Part shown: piece after piece, positions 60,554-64,000 of the stretch
Numbering within the stretch: the stretch's first letter is position 1
How the letters are laid out: each line of letters starts with the position of its first letter
DNA from: Alphaproteobacteria bacterium
GTDB taxonomy: Bacteria > Planctomycetota > Phycisphaerae > UBA1845
DNA: 64,000 bases
Reading direction: 5' to 3'
NCBI GenBank assembly: GCA_028285105.1
Contig: JANQQE010000030.1
Coordinates: forward strand, 310,001-374,000
The notes under the pieces: model-generated
What the model was told of the DNA's origin: nothing
What the model saw: the letters and a program-made list of their open reading frames with translations, nothing else
Database searches by the model: none
Program-made: the position numbers and the translations under genes

Positions 60554-61267
60554 TCAATTGCCAATGACGACCAATGCCATCGGTTGCCCTGAATCATCGA
60601 GCGCCCAGTATGCCTTGTGAACGCCGACACCCCCCAATTCCACGCATACGGCGTTTGCTCCACTGGCTGGATCAACAACGATACTCAAGGTCTCCTGGTT
60701 GATCATTGGTAGCGGGTTGAACTTCGATTGCTTGGTGCAAACGACAGCATCAACAAGAATCGCACTGCTATCAATGCTTACGCCGGTTAGTCCTTCTGGA
60801 TCTTGAAGATCGTCGTTGTCGTCACCGAATGCGTCCGCGATTACCCACGACGCCGGTGATTTATCAGGAGCGATAAGTACGATCGCCATAACCCCAAAAG
60901 CTGATCTGAACTCATAGACAGAATACTCGCCAACGGGAATCGGCCGCCGAAACGGACGGTTGTCTTCGACGAAGTTGAGATCCGTTGCAAGAATCGTTCC
61001 AGTTGGAACGGTCAGCATACCAACTTCAACGAGTGAGTTGGAAGCTTCAATGTCTGGGACCTGATCGTTAAAGCTGATCCAAGCTTTGGAGAGTACTTCC
61101 GGATTCGCGGAAAGGATGTCTGCAACAGACTCGTCACCCCAATCAACGCCCGGAAACTGCGTCCCGATCAAAGCAGCAGGAATGGCTTGAATGCCCCGCC
61201 GCAGTAACGCGAAACCAACGATAACAATCAAGATGACGAGGCCAATAATGGTGGTTGTTTTGTTCAT
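60554..61267 (-). CDS. membrane-anchored DUF4241-like protein
   Basis: 237 residues. One N-terminal membrane helix (TTIIGLVILIVIVGFALL) anchors it. The body has the order of motifs found in DUF4241: VEVGMLTVPTGTILATDLNFVEDNRPFRRPIPVGEYSVYEF (SGrivv.DPl...pf...vP.GrYpV), then GVSIDSSAILVD (vDaGt), and at the end VGVHKAYWALDDSGQPMALVV (DGvYp.ywG.da.G.pvalv). DUF4241 is of unknown function and often found as a single cytoplasmic domain; an anchor is unusual. Confidence in the family is moderate. Confidence 0.6.
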   Translation of the reverse strand: MNKTTTIIGLVILIVIVGFALLRRGIQAIPAALIGTQFPGVDWGDESVADILSANPEVLSKAWISFNDQVPDIEASNSLVEVGMLTVPTGTILATDLNFVEDNRPFRRPIPVGEYSVYEFRSAFGVMAIVLIAPDKSPASWVIADAFGDDNDDLQDPEGLTGVSIDSSAILVDAVVCTKQSKFNPLPMINQETLSIVVDPASGANAVCVELGGVGVHKAYWALDDSGQPMALVVIGN

Positions 61268-61878
61268 GTCGATAAGGACGAATCGTTCGCCAGGCTAACT
61301 TCTATAACCAAATCGAAAGTCCGGAGTACACGTGCCAGATTTATTCCCGTACGTAGAACACCGTGCAAGCGAAGCATATCAACCTGCTCCCGGATTCGCG
61401 AACAAGACCTCATCAGAATCGAAGTTCTGCGAGCGTGTAATGATCGTTTCCCCTGTGTTTATCAGACGATTGCCAACAATTTCGCAATATTTTTTTGGGA
61501 AATGATGCAACGTCCGACTCTTCGATTCACTGTCATATATGGATCGGACATGATCGGTTGGCACCTCTCTAGCTCGTTCCTATAACGCGCGAATCGCCAC
61601 TTCATACACCCCGCAATTGGGGATTACTCTGTTTCAAACTCGCAAGCCCGACTGCAACTGAATCGCACTCTTCACCATGAACTTCGTTCCCCCACATTTA
61701 TCGCGTTCGCCCACACTTTACATACGCAGAATCTCTACGCCCTACATCTTGCATGTCGCGAAGGGGCAATTGTAGTTTTCGACTGACTTGATGTGTCGTT
61801 CTGCGACCCCCGGATACTGGCGTCGGAAGCGGCGGTATTGGATGGCAGGACGAAAAGGCGGTGGGGAGGAATGAAGTT
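61268..61878. other. long intergenic region upstream of the TadG-like gene
   Basis: 611 bp without a supportable gene. ATTGC (61469-61473) and GCAAT (61484-61488) before TTTTTTT form a weak plus-strand terminator-like hairpin with no gene before it. CCCC-GCAATT-GGGG occurs near 61610-61623. The promoter of the TadG-like gene should be in the last 200 bp. No riboswitch class was recognised. Confidence 0.35.
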
Positions 61879-63732
61879 ATGCGAATGAACGTGAACGGAT
61901 TCAGAACAACGTATCGTCGCCGAGGTGCTGTGGCAGTACAGGTTGCAGTCGCATCGACTGCAATTATGGGATTTGCGGCACTGACGATCGATGTGGGTGT
62001 TGTGTACAACGCCAAGACCGACCTCCAGCGGACGGCAGATGCGGCTGCCCTGGCTGCGTCGTCCAAGCTGGCGTCCTTTGACGAAGGCGATCCGATGGCC
62101 CTTGCCCGCGCCGAAGCCCATCGAATTGTCCAGGCCAACAAAGTCCTTCAGCAGTCGATTGCTGTTTCAGATGCAGACATTGAGTTTGGCCGGGCTGTCT
62201 ATAACGACAATACCGGCTCATACGACTTTCAGCCCACGACCGAGTTTCCGGACGCCGTTCGTGTCACCATGAAGAAAACGGCGGGCAGCGCCAACGGTGC
62301 CCTGCCGCTCTACTTCGCACGCATCTTCGGCAAGCAAAACACCGACGTGGAAGCCGAAGCGGTGGCCATGATGGTTCCGCGGGACATCGCCATCGTCGCC
62401 GACCTTTCATCATCGCACACGGACGACAGCGAACTCAAGAACTTCAAGAAAATCGACATCAACCTGTTTGACGTTTGGGAAGGGTTACCCATCTCGCGCG
62501 GCAGTTGGGGCATTGGCGATGGCGTCAATCCGTATGCAGATGGCGACGCCGGCAACCCACCACCGCCGCCAGGATACTTCCCAGGCGGTCCGGGTAATGG
62601 CGGAACCGATCCTGGCGTACTCGGAACCGGCGAGGTGGCTGGTCCAACGTTCGGTTTGATGTATTACTGGGGTAATTCGATTACGCAGACCTACCAACCG
62701 TCAAGCGATCCGGCGCTTCGCTATTACAAAAAGAACAGCGATTGGCACAACAACGACCTTGAAGATTGGTACGTTGATGCTGGCTACAATGATTCGGAAA
62801 TAGACGCGTTGATGTCGAATGATTATGACGGAAACGGCGCATGGGAAGAACGTGTAGCCGTCGCTCTGGGTCTTGCCCGATGGGACAGCGGTAAAGAAGG
62901 TGGTCTGTGGGAATCAATTCCTGAGAACCAGCGCAAGAATGGTAACGGTAACGGTTGGGTTGGCGGTGGAGAACTAACCTGGCTCGTGGACTATCCGTTT
63001 GAACAGGGTTCCTGGATTGACTACATCAGCTTCGCAGGCAAGAAGTCAAGCGGTGCCGTCAAAGCCGACTCCGACTTCCGCTATCGCTTCGGACTCAAGA
63101 CGTTTACGAATTACCTGCTGGAATCGCGTGAATCGCACGCCGAAACGTCGGACCTCGCCAACGTGCCCACGCAGCCAATGCAAGCCGTCAAAGACGCCGT
63201 GACGCACATGGCCGACCTTATCGAAACGCTCGACACCGAAGACAAGCTGTCGCTCGAAATCTACGGTCAGACCGCCCGTCACGAAATCGACCTGACCGAA
63301 GACTACGAGTCGGTAAAGAACCGTCTCAACGAAATGCAGGCTGGTCACTACGATGCGTGGACGAACATGGGTGGTGGTATCACCCGAGGCATCGAAGAGT
63401 TGACCAGTTCACGGGCACGTCCGACGGCACGCAAGGTTATGATCGTGTTGACCGACGGCAAAGCCAATGTCGCCGCCAACGGTAGCACTGGCGACTACAC
63501 CAATGGACCGATCTACGCCCGTCAAATGGCCGAAGCGGCAGCCGCTCAAGGCATTCGCATCTTCGCAGTCAGTGTCGGTTCCGATTCAGACTCAAGCTTG
63601 ATGGATCAAATCGCCGAAATCGGGCGAGGCGAACACTTCCATGCAGAGGGTTCGATCGACGCCTACAGCGTTCAGCTCGAAAACATCTTCAAGAAACTCG
63701 GAGGAACGCGCCCGGTCGAATTGATCAAGTAA
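61879..63732 (+). CDS. TadG-like pilus-assembly/VWA domain protein with a large insert
   Basis: 617 residues from ATG 61879 with GGAGGA upstream. The N-terminus RRGAVAVQVAVASTAIMGFAALTIDVGVVYNAKTDLQRTADAAALAAS is the TadE/TadG-like (Flp pilus assembly) membrane segment. The VWA domain begins with IVADLSSS, a MIDAS D-x-S-x-S motif (Asp175), and resumes far downstream with DKLSLEIYG, DAWTNMGGGITRGIEEL and KVMIVLTDGKAN. Between them lies an insert of about 230 residues, Gly/Pro/Asn-rich then Trp/Tyr/Asp-rich, with no known fold. A periplasmic or surface adhesion or assembly role is likely. A terminator follows at 63770. Confidence 0.82.
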   Translation: MRMNVNGFRTTYRRRGAVAVQVAVASTAIMGFAALTIDVGVVYNAKTDLQRTADAAALAASSKLASFDEGDPMALARAEAHRIVQANKVLQQSIAVSDADIEFGRAVYNDNTGSYDFQPTTEFPDAVRVTMKKTAGSANGALPLYFARIFGKQNTDVEAEAVAMMVPRDIAIVADLSSSHTDDSELKNFKKIDINLFDVWEGLPISRGSWGIGDGVNPYADGDAGNPPPPPGYFPGGPGNGGTDPGVLGTGEVAGPTFGLMYYWGNSITQTYQPSSDPALRYYKKNSDWHNNDLEDWYVDAGYNDSEIDALMSNDYDGNGAWEERVAVALGLARWDSGKEGGLWESIPENQRKNGNGNGWVGGGELTWLVDYPFEQGSWIDYISFAGKKSSGAVKADSDFRYRFGLKTFTNYLLESRESHAETSDLANVPTQPMQAVKDAVTHMADLIETLDTEDKLSLEIYGQTARHEIDLTEDYESVKNRLNEMQAGHYDAWTNMGGGITRGIEELTSSRARPTARKVMIVLTDGKANVAANGSTGDYTNGPIYARQMAEAAAAQGIRIFAVSVGSDSDSSLMDQIAEIGRGEHFHAEGSIDAYSVQLENIFKKLGGTRPVELIK

Positions 63733-63769
63733 CTCGCCAACGCGAAACCAGATTCCAATCACCATCGCC

Positions 63770-63814
63770 CACCCCGTGGCTTGCGAAAGCGGCTGCGGGG
63801 TGTTTGCTTTTTTG
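63770..63814 (+). terminator. terminator after the TadG-like gene
   Basis: CACCCCGTGGC (63770-63780) pairs with GCTGCGGGGTG (63792-63802), with two wobble pairs, around an 11-nt loop. It is followed by TTTGCTTTTTTG. It lies 37 bp after the stop at 63732. Confidence 0.75.
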
Positions 63815-63941
63815 CACAAAAGGACATATCCGCCAGCCTTGGTACTTCGTTCTTCGTCGAAAATCTCAAATCGGACCCAAGATTCTCGCCGCTCGCTCGT
63901 ACTATGGGTGAAGCTGTTGCGAATGTCTCGGAGCTTCCTGA

Positions 63942-64000
63942 ATGACCGACGACCATCGGCCTGACTGGAATCCATCGGGTCGGCGGGCTTGGATGCTTGC
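63942..64000 (+). CDS. possible start of a gene, cut by the window edge
   Basis: An ATG at 63942 with GGAG nine bases upstream opens a frame that stays open to the end of the window (MTDDHRPDWNPSGRRAWMLA). Only 19-20 residues can be read, with no family information. It follows the terminator of the TadG-like gene, so a new transcription unit would begin here. Weak evidence. Confidence 0.35.
   Translation, partial: MTDDHRPDWNPSGRRAWML

Noticed and set aside
61379-61564. Minus-strand open frame of 61 codons in the gap before the TadG-like gene
   Set aside because: No ribosome binding site and no protein-like features.
63592-63975. Minus-strand open frame of 127 codons at the window end
   Set aside because: Half of it overlaps the 3' end of the TadG-like gene and the terminator hairpin. 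The translation looks random.

Overview
The window reads as a chromosomal segment of a free-living bacterium, most likely a planctomycete (Planctomycetota, perhaps Phycisphaerae-like). This rests on recognisable gene families and style, not on a database search. The hints are a TadG-like VWA protein with a planctomycete-type N-terminus, a Ser/Thr kinase with an extra N-terminal helical domain and a C-terminal anchor, several exported proteins of no known family, palindromic GGGTGGCCCA / GGTCCGC repeat units, and housekeeping genes scattered into small groups. No rRNA, tRNA, CRISPR array, insertion sequence or prophage was recognised.

Layout. 1-2000: the end of a secreted metzincin-type protease, an AT-rich orphan gene and a His-rich UreH/nickel-transporter-like membrane protein. 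2000-2280: a cluster of REP-like palindromes. 2242-19171: an exopolysaccharide/O-antigen type locus with a thymidylate-kinase-like protein, three SAM methyltransferases, an APH-fold kinase, two paralogous O-antigen-ligase-like membrane proteins (one fused to an FKBP-like domain), two GT4 glycosyltransferases, a FemAB/CelD-like acyltransferase, a polysaccharide deacetylase and a Wzz/GumC-like chain-length protein. Several of these resemble families found in exosortase A (XrtA) loci, but no exosortase is present in the window.

19300-28340: a rhomboid protease, a DUF937 and a DUF4332 protein, a DEAD-box type RNA helicase, a CPBP protease, YebC and a very long TPR protein. 28513-35898 (minus strand): the nusA-infB-(zinc-ribbon membrane protein)-DUF503-rbfA operon, ending in an unusual HhH-GPD protein with a histone-like lysine tail translationally coupled to rbfA. 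36253-42459: an UgpC/MalK-type ABC ATPase with a near-consensus sigma70 promoter, an orphan secretin lipoprotein, a VOC protein, a PilZ protein, a TIGR01777 epimerase, a small phage-like gene and a strong bidirectional terminator.

42822-50218: rplT and rpmI, an FHA protein, hemW, nadA, hpt, a PH-domain membrane protein and trpS. 50500-55113: small or hypothetical membrane proteins, a large lipoprotein and a membrane-anchored Ser/Thr kinase. 55410-58912: an mnmE-like GTPase without the usual C-terminal cysteine motif, coaX, obg and rpmA. 59047-64000: hypothetical exported proteins, a second PilZ protein, a DUF4241-like protein and the TadG-like VWA protein with a large insert, followed by the possible start of another gene.

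Functionally the window joins a cell-envelope glycan locus (assembly, length control, possible end-capping by methylation and phosphorylation) to core transcription and translation genes. The most unusual items are the FKBP-fused O-antigen ligase, the degenerate HhH-GPD protein with its H1-like tail, the shortened MnmE, and the repeat units that appear to encode the C-terminus of the thymidylate-kinase-like gene.
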